NCBI RefSeq assembly: GCF_009727055.1
Contig: NC_052350.1
Location: 41,850,364-41,914,363 of the forward strand
DNA: 64,000 nucleotides
Origin: Benincasa hispida
Taxonomy: Eukaryota > Streptophyta > Magnoliopsida > Cucurbitales > Cucurbitaceae
Direction of reading: 5' to 3'
A model generated the notes under the pieces. That model was not told the origin of the DNA and searched no databases. It saw only the letters and a list, made by a program, of their open reading frames with translations. Both the position numbers and the translations under genes were made by a program. The number at the start of each line of letters is the position of its first letter. Positions within the stretch are counted from its first letter, which is position 1. Positions 35,217-46,976 of the stretch are shown in pieces.

Positions 35217-37560
35217 TCACAACTGATGGGCCGAGATTCTTAGTTGAACAGCCCATGACACTAATTGCTTTGCCTTAAAAACACAAATACCCAAGGCTAC
35301 CCTCAAAGCCTCAAAACAATCAACATCAAGAACCTTAGTAAAAATGTCAACTATTTGATTTTTTGTGTTAACATGCTCTAATAAAATATGCTTACTTTCT
35401 ACAAGATCACGAATAGAATGATGTATGATGTCTATATGCTTAGTACGACTGTGTTGAACTGGATTTTTGGATATGTTGATTACACTTATATTGTCATAGA
35501 AAAGAGTCATAACATCTTGTGAGATATCATACACCATCAACTCTACTTCATCCAAATCAATTGAGTACAACTACTCCCTGTTACAATATATTTTGCTTTT
35601 ATTGTAGATAGAAAACACAATTTTGTTTCTTGCTAAACCACGAAATCAAGTTGTTCCCTAAAAAAGCAACCTCTGGATGTACTCTTTCTATCCTATGAGC
35701 TACCTACTCAATCAGCATCACATTAGCCAATTAGAGCGTTATTGGTATCAATAGTGTACAATAAGCCATAATCATTAGTCCCATTTATGTATTTGATAAT
35801 TCTCTTTACACTGAGTAAATGACCATTTTTAGGACAAGACTGATATCTAGCGCATACACCAACAGAAAAAGCAATGTCAGGTCTACTGGCAATCAAATAA
35901 AGCAAACTCCCAATGATGCTTCTATAGAGACTTTCATCAACATTAGTTCCATTGGAGTCTTTTGACATTATTACATGAGTTGGAGCAGAAGTTCTTTTAC
36001 CACAGGCACTTTGAAGACCAAATTTCTTAACTAAATTCTTGGCATATTTGCTTTGTGAGATAAAGATTCCCTCATTAAATTGTTTGATTTGAAATCTCAG
36101 AAAATAGGATAGTCCTCTTACCATAATCATTTCAAATTCATCCTGCATTTGTTTCACAAAGACCTCGACCATCTCCTAAGACATTCCTCCAAAAACAATG
36201 TCATCAACATATAAATTTGGAGTATCACAAAGTTTTTTATTAGAACTTTTTACAAAGAGAGTTTTATCAACTCCTCCTTATCTGTACCCTTGACAAACAA
36301 TTGGGTTAGACACTTGTACCGTGCTCCGGGAGCTTGTTTGAGGCCATAAAGGGCCTTGTTAAGTTTATACACATGCTCGGGATGAAAAGGATCCACAAAT
36401 CCTTTGGGTTAAGCAACATACACTTCCTCATTTAGAATTTCATTCAAGAAGGCACTTTTCACATCCATCTGATTTAATTTAAACTTCAAAAGACAAGCAA
36501 CGTAGAGCAAGAGTGTGATGGCTTCAAATCTTACAACAGGAATGAAGGTTTCATTAAAATCCACACCTTCAACTTGAGTGTATTCTTGAGCCACCAATCT
36601 TGCTTTATTTTTTGTCACGTTTCCATTCTCGTTAGTCTTGTTTTTGAAAATCTATTTTGTGCTGATGACATTCACATCATCAGGTTTGGGAACAAGAGTC
36701 CAGACGTCATTCCTCATGAATTGTTCGAGCTCCTCTTGTATGCCATTAACATTCATCTACAAGAGCTTCTTTGACATTATTTGGTTCAATAAGGGAAGTG
36801 AGCAAATGTAATTGAAGATGTCAAGATAATAAAAATGATCAAAAGTCCTTCTTCCAGGTGTCCAATAATATTAGGATGATTTTTACGAGCCCTACTAGAA
36901 GGTTGATTGTTACTAGCTTCTGCCTGCTCTGAGGTATTGTGAATAATCTCCACTAGATTTTCTAAATTCAAATATGAAGGCATGTCAGGTGAAATGTTAG
37001 GCACATTAATATTAACAACTGAGGTGATATCGAGATCTTCTTCAATAGGAGGAGAACCAAGAGTAGCAACATCATCATTAATTGTAACATTAATAGACTC
37101 CATTACAGTATGAGTTCATTTATTGTAAACACGGTAAGCTCGACTATTTGTGGAACATCCAAGAAATATCCCTTCATAAGACTTGGAATCCCATTTTCTT
37201 CTAATATCTCTATCAACAAGAATGTAACAGAAACTTCCAAAGACTTGAAAATATTTTACACTAGGTTTTCTACCTCTCCATATTTCATACATAGTGCTTA
37301 AAGTTCCTGGTCATAAGGCCACTCTATTATGTATATGACAAGTTGTGTTTAAAGCTTACACCCAAAAATGAAAAGGCAGATGTTTTGCATGTATCATCGC
37401 ACGAGCCATCTCCTGAAGCGTTATGTTTTTCCCTTCCACAATTTCATTCTGTTGTAGTGTATAAGAGCTGAAAATTCATGGTGAATCTCAGGAGATTGAC
37501 AAAACTCAGTGAATTGGGAGTTCTCAAACTCCCTACCATGATCACTCCAAATACATAGAA
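35217..37560 (-). pseudogene. SIRE-like Copia integrase, RT and RNase H remnant
   Basis: Right to left: integrase end (37560-37450) with S-D-H-G-R-E-F-E-N and H-H-E-F-S-A; integrase C-terminus (about 37400-37110); a linker with acidic and Ser-rich text (37103-36786); RT (36618-36409) with R-L-V-A-Q-E-Y and Q-M-D-V-K-S-A-F-L-N; RT end (36172-35723) with G-S-L-L-Y-L and A-S-R-P-D-I; RNase H (35570-35217) with R-T-K-H-I-D-I and the N-x-x-x-D-I-F-T-K tail. The Y-V-D-D region around 36200 is readable only with frameshifts. The integrase start and everything upstream are deleted at about 37560-37580, where the LTR begins. Confidence 0.8.
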
Positions 37561-37579
37561 CTCATATCTTAATATTAAT

Positions 37580-38258
37580 AGTAAAAGCACACAACAATTG
37601 GTATCACAGTTCAATGAGAACCACCTACGTCTAGAGGACAGAAAGCTCAGGAAAGAATCCATTAATATTAAAGAGTTAAGCAAATTTACAACGTAGTACT
37701 TATCTATAATACACCAACTACTATAGTGACTCACATCAAGCTTAATCACATTGCACCTAGGCTCCCCCTAGATGTGAGACTCCCTCCCAACTAAACTTAG
37801 GCTCTCTCTAAATATATTAATATTAGCATCTGAAACTTTGTTAGCCGACAGTGTGTGAGACTCCTCTCAACTTGATTATCTTCCTCTTGGATCAGTGAAC
37901 TCCTTTCACCAAAAATTCTTAGGTCCCCCTCAGACAGAGAAATCCTTCTCTAAAGCTGAGACTTAGGCTCCCCCTAATACTAAGAATCCCTTCTCTTTCA
38001 GCAATGGCTTAAGCTCCCACTAAGATCACGAAACTCTTCAATGTGTTGCACTCAACGAATGAAGAACATTTACAGCGGAATAGTGAGTAAACAAGCAAGA
38101 ACATGACGTAGAATAGTTCGACCGAAGTACAGAAAAAAATCATGCTTAATTACACAAATGCAGTAACCCTAAACGATTTGCAAAACTCACTTAGAATCCA
38201 ATAAAGGAAATAAGTCATCATTAGGAATAAAAAGTCGCACTTCGAAAAGGAATATATC
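37580..38258 (-). repeat. 5' LTR of the SIRE-like element, truncated
   Basis: Matches 8443-9110 in the same orientation, including GTAAAAGCAC, ACCTACGTCT, TTACAA-GTAGTACTTAT and the TTAGGCTCCCCCTAA sub-repeats. Similarity fades near 38258, so about 160 bp of the outer end are lost or replaced. Confidence 0.75.
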
Positions 38259-39645
38259 GTATTTTTTTTCCTTTCAGGTCCAATATATATATGGGATCCC
38301 CCCTTCTTCTTCTTCTTCTTTTTCTCTTTTAGGTCTAATATATATAGAGCTGGATGCAGGGACCATTATGCCCCTCAGGACTGTAGTAGGTGCGTCAGGA
38401 AACTTTTTCACTTTGGTTATTACAGTTGTTGGTGGTCCCCTCTAATGTGTTTAGTTGTTTTTTCACTGTAGTGCTCGCTCTACCGTATATCATCTTCAAC
38501 GCATAACATCTTTTTTTCCTTGATTTCTTCTGTATTCTTACATATGCAGCTGATTAGTCATGTGAATTTTCTCAAACTCTACATTTAATTTCAATGAACA
38601 CATGGAATAAAATTTTGCTTTATTTTTCTTATGATCTCAGCGCTTTTCTCATCAATACTCATAAATATTCTTTGAAACAATAACTTGTATAAATATTATC
38701 AATCAGATCTCAATTTTTTTTATCAAACACACGTTTGGACTTCATGTGCTCTGATACCATGTTGAATGAAGATTTTTTCTACCGAATACGACTATTGGGT
38801 GTTATTGCACCGAACTGAGTTAACAACCTCTCTGTTTTTCTATCTCTATTATTATTGTTTGATATTAAGTTATTATATTTTTTTAGTTATAATATAGTTA
38901 TAGCATCGTGCATGACTTAGATCCACTTTATTTATTTGTTAAGTAAATTCATTCGATGTAAACCCACATCAATCAACATAATATCATTATTACGAATGAA
39001 AAAATATATTTCAAAAGAGTAGGTTTGTGGAAAAGACATACCACCTTTTTACACCATATCAAAAAGAAAGAATCTCAAGAAAAGGAGGAAAATATAAAGC
39101 AAAAGTTAAAAAGGGATTGTGACATTTATTTATTACATTTGGCCACTTTGTCTAATGTATACTATATGACAATAATTATGGGCATTAGACCCTTCATGTA
39201 CATCCATAAGTAATCAGCAGAGTCATACATGGTTTATATCAGAGAATTGAAATCCACATTTATATTTGTTAGGTAGAGATTTTGTTTCAAAAAGCTAAAA
39301 CTAAACATTATTTTTCATATTAGGTAAAATAACCACTTTTCTCCTACCTAAACTTCAACAAAGGAATTAAATTTACTCATGTTTTTTTTCCTTGAAATCG
39401 CACAAATTTAGAACCCACCACTTTTCTCTCTATTTTTCTCTTAACTATATGGTGGATCTCATCACTTCTCCCTCCATTTTTCTGTCCATCTCTTCCTTTT
39501 CCTAAAGATTTTTGTATTACAATTATATAACTATTTTCAATTAAAATATAGAGTTGCACTATCTTTATTTTTAGTATATATATTCTTTTTATTTATTTAT
39601 ATTTAATTCATTTAAGAATGGATCAAGATAACAAAATTGTTTTAA
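38259..39645. other. Intergenic, with a lone primer-binding-site motif
   Basis: No gene recognised. GCTCTGATACCA at 38748-38759 is the complement of the tRNA-iMet primer-binding site and is followed by TGTTGAATGAAG at 38760, so a minus-strand LTR relic may begin there; its partner was not found. A CT-rich stretch lies at 38310-38340. The remaining sequence is AT-rich. Confidence 0.45.
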
Positions 39646-39649
39646 ATGG

Positions 39650-40625
39650 AAAAACTGCTTAAATTGTTTCAGAACACAAATGTTCTACAAATAGTCTTGG
39701 CAATCATAGAAACAACTAGTAAAGTACCAACAGCTTAATAAACAAATAACACACAGAGATTGGTTACCCAATTTAGTGATATACCAGCTACGTTGTCTTG
39801 GGATAGTATCTTTGGAAAAGATAAATTTACTAATATGAAAGTCAGTTATTTACAACATTCCTACTTATTTGTAAGATCATAACAAATATAGAGACACACG
39901 TTGAATCTAACTTATGTTGATCACCTATGCTCCTTCTAAATGTGAGACTCCCTCTCAGTAGAACTTAGGCACCTCTTAAGAATGTGAGTACAGTGATAAT
40001 CACTTAGGCTCCCCCTAAATGTGAGACATTTTCTCATCAATGTTTTATCTTTCTTCTATCAAATGAGACTCACTTCACTTGATAAACTTAGACTCCCCCT
40101 AAATTTGAGAACTCCTTCTCTACTAACAATGCCTTAGGATCCTCCTAAGGATGAGAACTTCTTCTCAACCAACGATTCCTTAGGCTCCCCCTAAGGCGAA
40201 GAACTCTTCTCACAATTGCTTCTAATATCTCAAGAACAGGAATGCAATATGTCGCAAAATAACACTCAACTTCTTTTTTCACAACTACTAAAATTTCAAA
40301 GAGCTTCAGTGAGGATTATGAAAACACAATTATGGTCGACCCTCACAATGCAAGCAGCAACCCTAGAAGTCTGCAAACATGCTCTTAAATAACCACATCG
40401 GAAGAAGGAAAATATTCCTAATTAATGTTGATAGTCCATAAATAAGAAAAACATCCCAAAATAAAATAGAGCAGAATAAAACAGATAAAGAAATAAAATA
40501 ATCTGCAGAGATAACATTCTATTACAGCATCCTGTGAGATATATTCTGAGACATCATCAAAACAACCCAAGGAACAAAGTCCAGAAGCCTTGAACAAATA
40601 TCTAACTAATTTCAAATCTCTAACA
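39650..40625 (-). repeat. Older SIRE-type LTR (probable solo LTR)
   Basis: Shares with the two SIRE-like LTRs the TTAGGCTCCCCCTAA and TGAGAC sub-repeats (about 39930-40200), ACTACTTATTTGTAAGA-like text and a right end ATCTCTAACA (9276 ends ATCTCCAACA). Much more diverged than the pair at 8437 and 37580. The left edge is approximate and no internal coding region adjoins. Confidence 0.6.
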
Positions 40626-41109
40626 GGAATCAATTCTCATGTTTCTTATTCTAAACCAGCTCCCCAAACAACCTTAGACGTTTGGATGTAGTAAAAGGCT
40701 AAAAAATTTTAAGTAAACTTACTTCTCTTTAGTCATAATGGTGTATTTATATAGAGAATTTGATCTAAGACACCCAAATTTCCATCCCAAAATCGGATCG
40801 AGTTGACACATAGATCTTTTAGTTCAAGATATGCATTTAGCATGTTTTATGAAACAAATTGGGAACTCAACTTCGACCTGTCGAGGTCAAATATATGAAT
40901 TTAGGTCTTTGGCTAAAATTTTTCTCTTTCTCATTTCCATTTACATTTTCGGATGCAACTTTAGATTGAAGTTGATTTAATGTTATATTCTCTCGACTAA
41001 ATTTAGCATAACAACCAAGTCACATTAAGACATTAAAAGATAAATAGTTTACTTCATATTTTAAAGTCTTAATTAAAAAGGAACATTCACTTAAGTATGA
41101 GTCATAATT

Positions 41110-41455
41110 AAAGAAAGAAATGCCCCTACTTCTTTTGTCTTTTTGATTGATTTGTCATTCGTTTCTTTTGAGATTCTTTCTTAGCTTTAAGATATCAATG
41201 AAAAAAGATAGCAAGATGTTCTTTCCACGAACTTACTCACTTGGAATTCTTTCCACTCAAAAGTAAAGAAGAATTTTAATAACTTTTTTTAATTGAAAAT
41301 AAAGGAAAAGTTCATTGATTATTGAGAATAAAGGAAAAGTTTATTGATTATTGAAGAGTGAGCTCATTATAGTGATGTAGGAGAGTTTGGAATTTAGTGA
41401 AATCCCACGTAGCAATGTTTTCTTTCTTTTTTTCTCTGTAGTTTCGTTTTCTTTT
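41110..41455. repeat. Duplicated flank, copy 2 (partner at 4785-5040)
   Basis: See 4785-5040. It carries an extra stretch with two near-copies of AATAAAGGAAAAGT and TTATTGATTATTGA (about 41295-41350). Unlike copy 1, no movement-protein ORF follows within 1-2 kb. Confidence 0.6.
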
Positions 41456-42255
41456 CCAAGTAGTCATAGAAGTCAATAGTCTATTCACTCTATCAATATA
41501 GATTTTCTTTTCCTTTACCTAATTTTATTCATTGATTTTCATTCCACTCTTCTATACCATTTTGGTCCTTGAAATTTTAATTAAGTCGACAATTCTACTT
41601 CTCTTTTCTCTCTCTTCTTTCTCCCTCCGACATATGTGGAAGAGGTGTCACCACATATAGAAACGAAGGAGAAAAAAAGAATGAGAAGAGAGGAAAGAAT
41701 TAGACGACCGACATATAGCAGCATAGCATATCGATGAAGGAGAAAGGAAAGGAATGAGAGAAAAGAAGGAGAAAAATATGAAAATATATTATTTTTCATT
41801 TTTAAACATTAAAAAAAATATAAATAAAGTGTTGCATCGGTTTTCATTAACTACAAAATAGAAAACATATAATAGAAACCAAAATGCTACCAAATTCACA
41901 TCTTATAAGTTAAAATGTTGCGTTTAAAAACTCAAAAAATCACAAAGAAATACTATCAAAACCTAAATCTTAGAATCTAAAAAATTATTGTGTAAAAATA
42001 GTTTATTTTGCAATGGTACTTTGAATATTTATGGAGTCCGTTTATTTCAAGAGTTGACCTTAGAATAAATTAGACATACTAAATTTAACCCTTATTTCAG
42101 ATAAGGGCTTTTCTTATTAAAAAATAAAAAAAACAATTAAACACTATTCAACTCATAGATTATCCTTTATATATATAAAAGCCAGCTACAATATGTTCTT
42201 GTTTTTTACATACTCTTTCTCTACCTTCTAATTTTTTTTCTCTAGAATTTAGAAA

Positions 42256-42351
<96 letters not shown>

Positions 42352-42355
42352 NTTA

Positions 42356-42412
<57 letters not shown>
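42256..42412. repeat. (ATT)n microsatellite
   Basis: About 157 bp of nearly pure ATT/TTA with two TTG interruptions and one undetermined base at 42352. A shorter (ATT)n lies at about 43557-43583. Confidence 0.95.
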
Positions 42413-42962
42413 GCTCTTTAACACTCCCCGTTTCCTTATTTATTAAAATAAAAATGTCATAATTATATTACATAATTGTCTCTCTAAGAGTTGAAAACTA
42501 CAATTCGTTATTAGTTTTTTCTTCATGAGGTCTCTCTCCGTGATAATAATGTTTTTGGTTCATTTAACTTAACAACCATTTCCCTTTTTAAAAAAAAAAA
42601 AAACTTATTTAAGTCAATAACATTTTTATTTTTAATTGGCAATATTAAAAAAAATATATTTATTTCCTTATTTTTCTACTTAGATGCAAATAATGAATAA
42701 AATTAGTCATCATTTTTCTCATTTTCTGATTTGATCAATATGGGGTGAATAATCAACATGGATTAATTTACATTAGGGTTGAAACTTTAAGTAAATGTCT
42801 CTATTTTTAATCTTCTATTTGGTAATCAATTTTACTTTTTCTTTTTTGTTTTTGAAAATTAAGTCTATAAATATTACTCTATCTCTAAATTTCTTTCTTT
42901 GACTATTTTTTACCAATAATTTAAAAAATCAAGTCAAATTTTAAAAACTAAAAAAAGTAGGC

Positions 42963-43255
42963 ACCGTTTGGTAACCATTTTATTTTTTGTTTTTGTTTTT
43001 TAAATTAAGCATATGGATACTACTTTTACCTTCAAATTCTTCTTTTGATATCTATTTTTCACCAATTGTTTAAAAAACCAAGTCAAGTTTTGGGAACTAA
43101 TAAAAATAACTTTCAAAAAGTTATTTTTGTTTTTGGAATTTGACTAAGAATTTAACCATTATACTTAAGAAAGATACAAATCATTGTAAGAAATGTGAAT
43201 GAAATATGCTTAATTTTCAAAAACAAAACAAAAAAAAAAAACCAAATGGTTACTA
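42963..43255. mobile_element. MITE with TTTGGTAACCA termini
   Basis: About 290 bp. The left end is CGTTTGGTAACCATTT followed by T-rich text and AAATTAAGC; the right end is the reverse (GCTTAATTTTCAAAAACA to CCAAATGGTTAC). Related pieces lie next to it (about 42820-42920 and 43256-43400), at 44130-44230, at 50265-50350 and at 60288-60450, so the family is amplified locally. No transposase. Confidence 0.55.
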
Positions 43256-43399
43256 AGACTGTAGTTTTTAAGAACTTGTTTTTTATTTTTTGAGTTAGGG
43301 TAAGAATTCAACCAATATACTTAACAAAGATACAAATTATTATAAATAGACTTAATTTTCAAAAAAAATAAATAAATAATAAAATAGTTACCAAACGGT

Positions 43400-44400
43400 G
43401 CTTTAATTATCTAAAAATAAAATAAATAATAAATTTCATACTTTGTTTGCTTTCTTAGAAAAATTAAAATATCAACTTATAAAAAACAAAATTAAAAAAA
43501 AAAAATCAAATTTTAGTCAAATCTCGATTTCAAATTAGTGAAAATACATCTTCCGTTATTATTATTATTATTATTATTATTATTTTTAATGTAACTGAAA
43601 TTCGTTGATTTTGAAGTACAAACTACTAAACTAAAATCAATAATATAAATAATATTTATTTTCAGATTAGTCATTTTAAAAAAAAAATACCGTCTTTTTA
43701 CTTACCTATTTAAGTTAATCAATTTAAATAATAATAATAATAAGAGACACAATTTTAATTTTTAATTTAGTTATGTTTTAAAAAATATATATATGAAAAA
43801 TATCTTTATTTCAAACACAACTATATTAAAATAATTAAAATAAATTTTAGGATGACAAATTTAAACCAATTAATATGAGATCCAATCGTTGATTAAATAT
43901 AAATATTTCAATATCCAATTTTTAAATTTAGACTTCATTTCTAGACTTTCTAAATTACCTACACTCTAAATACAAACTTCTTAAATCCAAATTACTTCTT
44001 AAACGTGCATCCCTCCAAATTACTTCCTAAACATGCATCCCAGACAAAATTTTCTTAAACCAAAGTACCTAAGCCCCAAACTTTAAATTCCATACCTAAC
44101 ATTTCTAGGCTTAATATTCTAAAGGCATGTTTGATAACTTTCCTATTTCTTATTTCTTGTTTTTGTTTCTTATTCTTTTAAGAAACTAATTTGTTTGATA
44201 ACTATTTATGTTTCTTAAAATGGAGATAAAATTGAGAAACTACAAATTAGAGAGAAATGCAACAATCAAATATATTATAATAATAATAGCTTATTTGTTT
44301 GTTAAATTTGAGCGACTTGTCATCTCATCATCTGTGAAATTCGGATTTCCATTTTTCCTACTTAAGCAGGTAATAAAAGGAATTAACTAAGTGAAAGTTA
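43400..44400. other. AT-rich intergenic DNA
   Basis: No supported gene. Holds an (ATT)n tract, A-runs and partial copies of the TTTGGTAACCA MITE family. One near-tandem phrase, AAATTACTTCTTAAACGTGCATCC, recurs in altered form at about 43987 and 44017. Confidence 0.5.
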
Positions 44401-44689
44401 AATCCTATGTTGGAGAGAAGAAAATTCTAAGTGTTTGAATAGATTTTCCTTGAGAAATTTTGAGTTAAGCCTTAATTGGTGAAATTTGGCTAAGTGTAAA
44501 GTCAAAAAGGACCCATGCGTTGAGTGTTAGGAGACATTAACACATAAGATGAGAAGAAAAGCAACGATGTGTTTGTAAGATTGGACGCATGTTGGTTGAA
44601 GTATTGGCAAGAGGTGTTGCCAAGAGTTGTTCATGCATTGAGTTTGTATGAGCAAGAGCGGAGAGAGCGAGATGTTGGGTGCAAGGCGC

Positions 44690-45330
44690 TGGGCAGACCA
44701 TCGTGTAGCAACTGAGCAGTGCTAAGCGATGAGGTAGACGATCATCTAGTAAGTGAGCTGCACTACACGATGAGGTAGGCGATCGTGTAGGTGGGCGCTA
44801 GACGATCGTGTAGCAATGTAGGGAGCTAAACAATGAGGTAGGCGATCGTATAGCAGATGCGCGGAGCTAAGCGATGCACTAGACGATCGGGCTATATGAT
44901 AGGCAGTAAGTACTACACGATCAGTGTAAGCGCTAGACAATAAGCGTGGAAGCTAGGCGATAGCACTAAACGATAGTACTAGACGATAGAGTTAAGCATT
45001 AAGCGTTAAGCGATGTGCGGGTGCTAAGCGATAAACTACACGATGGCGCTACGCAATGGGCTTGAGCGCTAGACGATAGCCGTGTTGTGCTAGACGATGA
45101 GCAGACGCGCTACACGATAGGCGGAATACTAAGCGATGGGTGTTTTGCGATAGATGCAGGCTCTGGGCAATGATGCTAAGTGATTAGCGGATGCATTAGA
45201 CGATAAGTCGTCAGTGCTAAACGATGGAGGTTAACGAAGGGCGCAGTAGCCAAGCGATAGGCTGAGAGCGAGATCATTTACTAAACGATGGAGCTACACG
45301 ATGGGGCATTGAAGCTAAGAGATAGATGTA
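44690..45330 (-). repeat. CTAGACGATCG-type motif array in the Gypsy LTR
   Basis: Some 25-30 degenerate copies of GCTAAGCGATGG, CTAGACGATCG and CTACACGATGG, spaced about 18-30 bp. Read on the minus strand these are CGATCGTCTAG or CCATCGCTTAGC, the same motif as in the Copia LTRs. Confidence 0.75.
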
Positions 45331-46305
45331 GAAACTAAGCAATGGAGCAGTGTTGAGGCTTGCGTTACGCAAGATTGAAGAACTCATCTGAACAAATGAC
45401 TATACTAAGAGATGGATAGACTTGAGTTAGTAGGAGCTGGATGAATAAATATTCATGCAAAGGAAGTCTTATGCATGAAAAGGACAACACAAGTAAGTGT
45501 GTGGCATAAAAGTAGATGAATGTCAAACGAGTAGGTGGTGGCAAAACATGATGCAAACACCCCAAAGTAGGATGTGTCATGCGTTGGAAGCTTGGTAAAG
45601 ATGATAAGGATCATTTCCTTTGGTCTATAAATACCATCACAAGATGTCTCTTCCATTCACAAGCCAAATCCTCTTCAAATAATGTAAAGAGAAGTGTTAG
45701 AAGGTGGATTTGAAGGAAACCATGCGTTGGGAGTAAGATCATGCGTCGGTCATGAAATTCCAAGAGGAGGAGATGTTGTCGAACAGTGAAGTCTGGAAGT
45801 AGAGAATATCTCCTAGAATACTCGTGCGTTTGGAGTGATTCTAAAGCCATTTGAAAACTCTAAGTGTCTAGTTTTCAGGGTAGGGTTACCGAAGAAGAAG
45901 CTCCAAGGAATCAGACTGGAGAGAGTGAAGAAAATACAGAAAGGTCGAGCTGTCGAGTAAGCTTGAGCCAGTCTTGATATTTTGAGGATTTCGGCCAAAT
46001 CACGAGGAGTTCTGAGCTAAGATTTTAAGATACGATTGCTGAGACATGTTAGAGCATGTTTGTAGAAGAAAATATCTCAAGATAAGACTTAGAACTATGA
46101 GTAATTTGAGCTTTAAGTTGAATCTAGATCTTAGGGTTCAAGGGGAAGCCCGGGAAGACTAAAGGAACTTCTAGAAAGGAAGATTCCTATCCTTACCAAG
46201 GTGAGTGGTACTTTTCTTTAAGTCTTAAGTATATCTTCTAGAGTAAATTGTATATGCTTATGTTATGAATGAGTATCTAGCATGAGAATGAAATTATATG
46301 ATCGA

Positions 46306-46465
46306 GATGGTCAGGGGGTCAATAGACCTAGTTCTTGAGCCCTAAATGGAACCTCACGGGATGATCAGAAGACCGAGAGGTCTAGTTCCTGAGCCTGTTG
46401 GAGGATCCTTGTATGGGATGGTCAGAGGGCCAACGGACCTACCTTTTGAGCCCATGAGCAGGGAG
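46306..46465 (+). repeat. 54-57 bp tandem repeat, three units
   Basis: Units start at 46306, 46360 and 46417 with GATGGTCAG or GATGATCAG, then GACCTAG and TTGAGCC. They lie inside the solo LTR. A short pair of CTATCTAC-x-TGTGTGTAGGTAGA-like units follows at about 46540-46620. Confidence 0.75.
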
Positions 46466-46976
46466 CTATGTGCACATAGGAGACATAGGGAACAAAGGGA
46501 ACGCAAAAGAGTAAGCGTTTGTAATTAGTAACAGTTAACTATCTACCATGTGTGTAGGTAGACAACATACTCATTCTAAGTAGTTATCAGTTTAGCTATC
46601 TACTTTGCGTGTAGATAGAGTTGAGAACAGACTCATTCAAGGCTAAGGTTTGAATGTAACCTCGTATTTATGATATGTTTATTATTATGAGTTGAAATAG
46701 ACTCTAGAAGTTACTTACCACTCACTGAGCTTTGTGAAGCTCATTCTGTTATTTCATGTTGTAGACTTTGCAGTTAAGTTTTGGAGTTGTATAAACATTA
46801 CATGGTTGGAATAAAATGAGCCTACTTAATCAGTTATTATTATCTCCTTGGCTTAAAGTTTACTGAGTATAGTAAAGAGGTTCAGTTGGGCAGTAGGTAT
46901 CACAAAAGGGTGGTATCTGCGGTCCATCACGCCTCTCCTTGGGCTCAGGAGTGCGTGCTCGGGGCGGGGTGTGACA

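Larger units (their letters stand above)
8437..38258 (-). mobile_element. SIRE-like Copia element with envelope-like ORF (outermost nest layer)
   Basis: Reading right to left: 5' LTR (37580-38258, truncated), integrase-RT-RNase H (37560-35217), envelope-like ORF in three pieces (35009-34669, 33044-32745, 11088-about 9600), polypurine tract (about 9277-9295) and 3' LTR (9276-8437). Placing the envelope-like frame after pol is typical of the SIRE/Maximus lineage of Copia. A deletion fuses the middle of integrase directly to the right LTR, so gag, protease, the start of integrase and the primer-binding site are gone. The envelope-like part carries two later insertions (a Copia at 11094-32739 and a solo LTR at 33050-34663), which makes this the oldest layer. 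Without the insertions it would be about 6.6 kb. Confidence 0.75.
44408..46976 (+). mobile_element. Gypsy (Tekay-like) solo LTR
   Basis: Ends CGGGGCGGGGTGTGACA at 46976 and has the CACTGAGCTTTGTGAAGCTCATTC block (about 46720) typical near the end of plant chromovirus LTRs. It begins about TGTTGGAGAG at 44408. There is no coding region on either side, so a solo LTR. The left edge is approximate: no target duplication could be confirmed. It contains two repeat arrays, listed separately. Confidence 0.6.

Noticed and set aside
41581..41799. 72-codon minus-strand ORF
   Set aside because: Ser/Phe/Leu-rich translation of a purine-rich tract, with no promoter or family support.
44746..44940. 64-codon minus-strand ORF of repeated S-S-A-H-L-H-D-R-L-P-H-type units
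   Set aside because: The repetition comes from the CTAGACGATCG motif array read in frame; its irregular spacing breaks the frame and no start context supports it.
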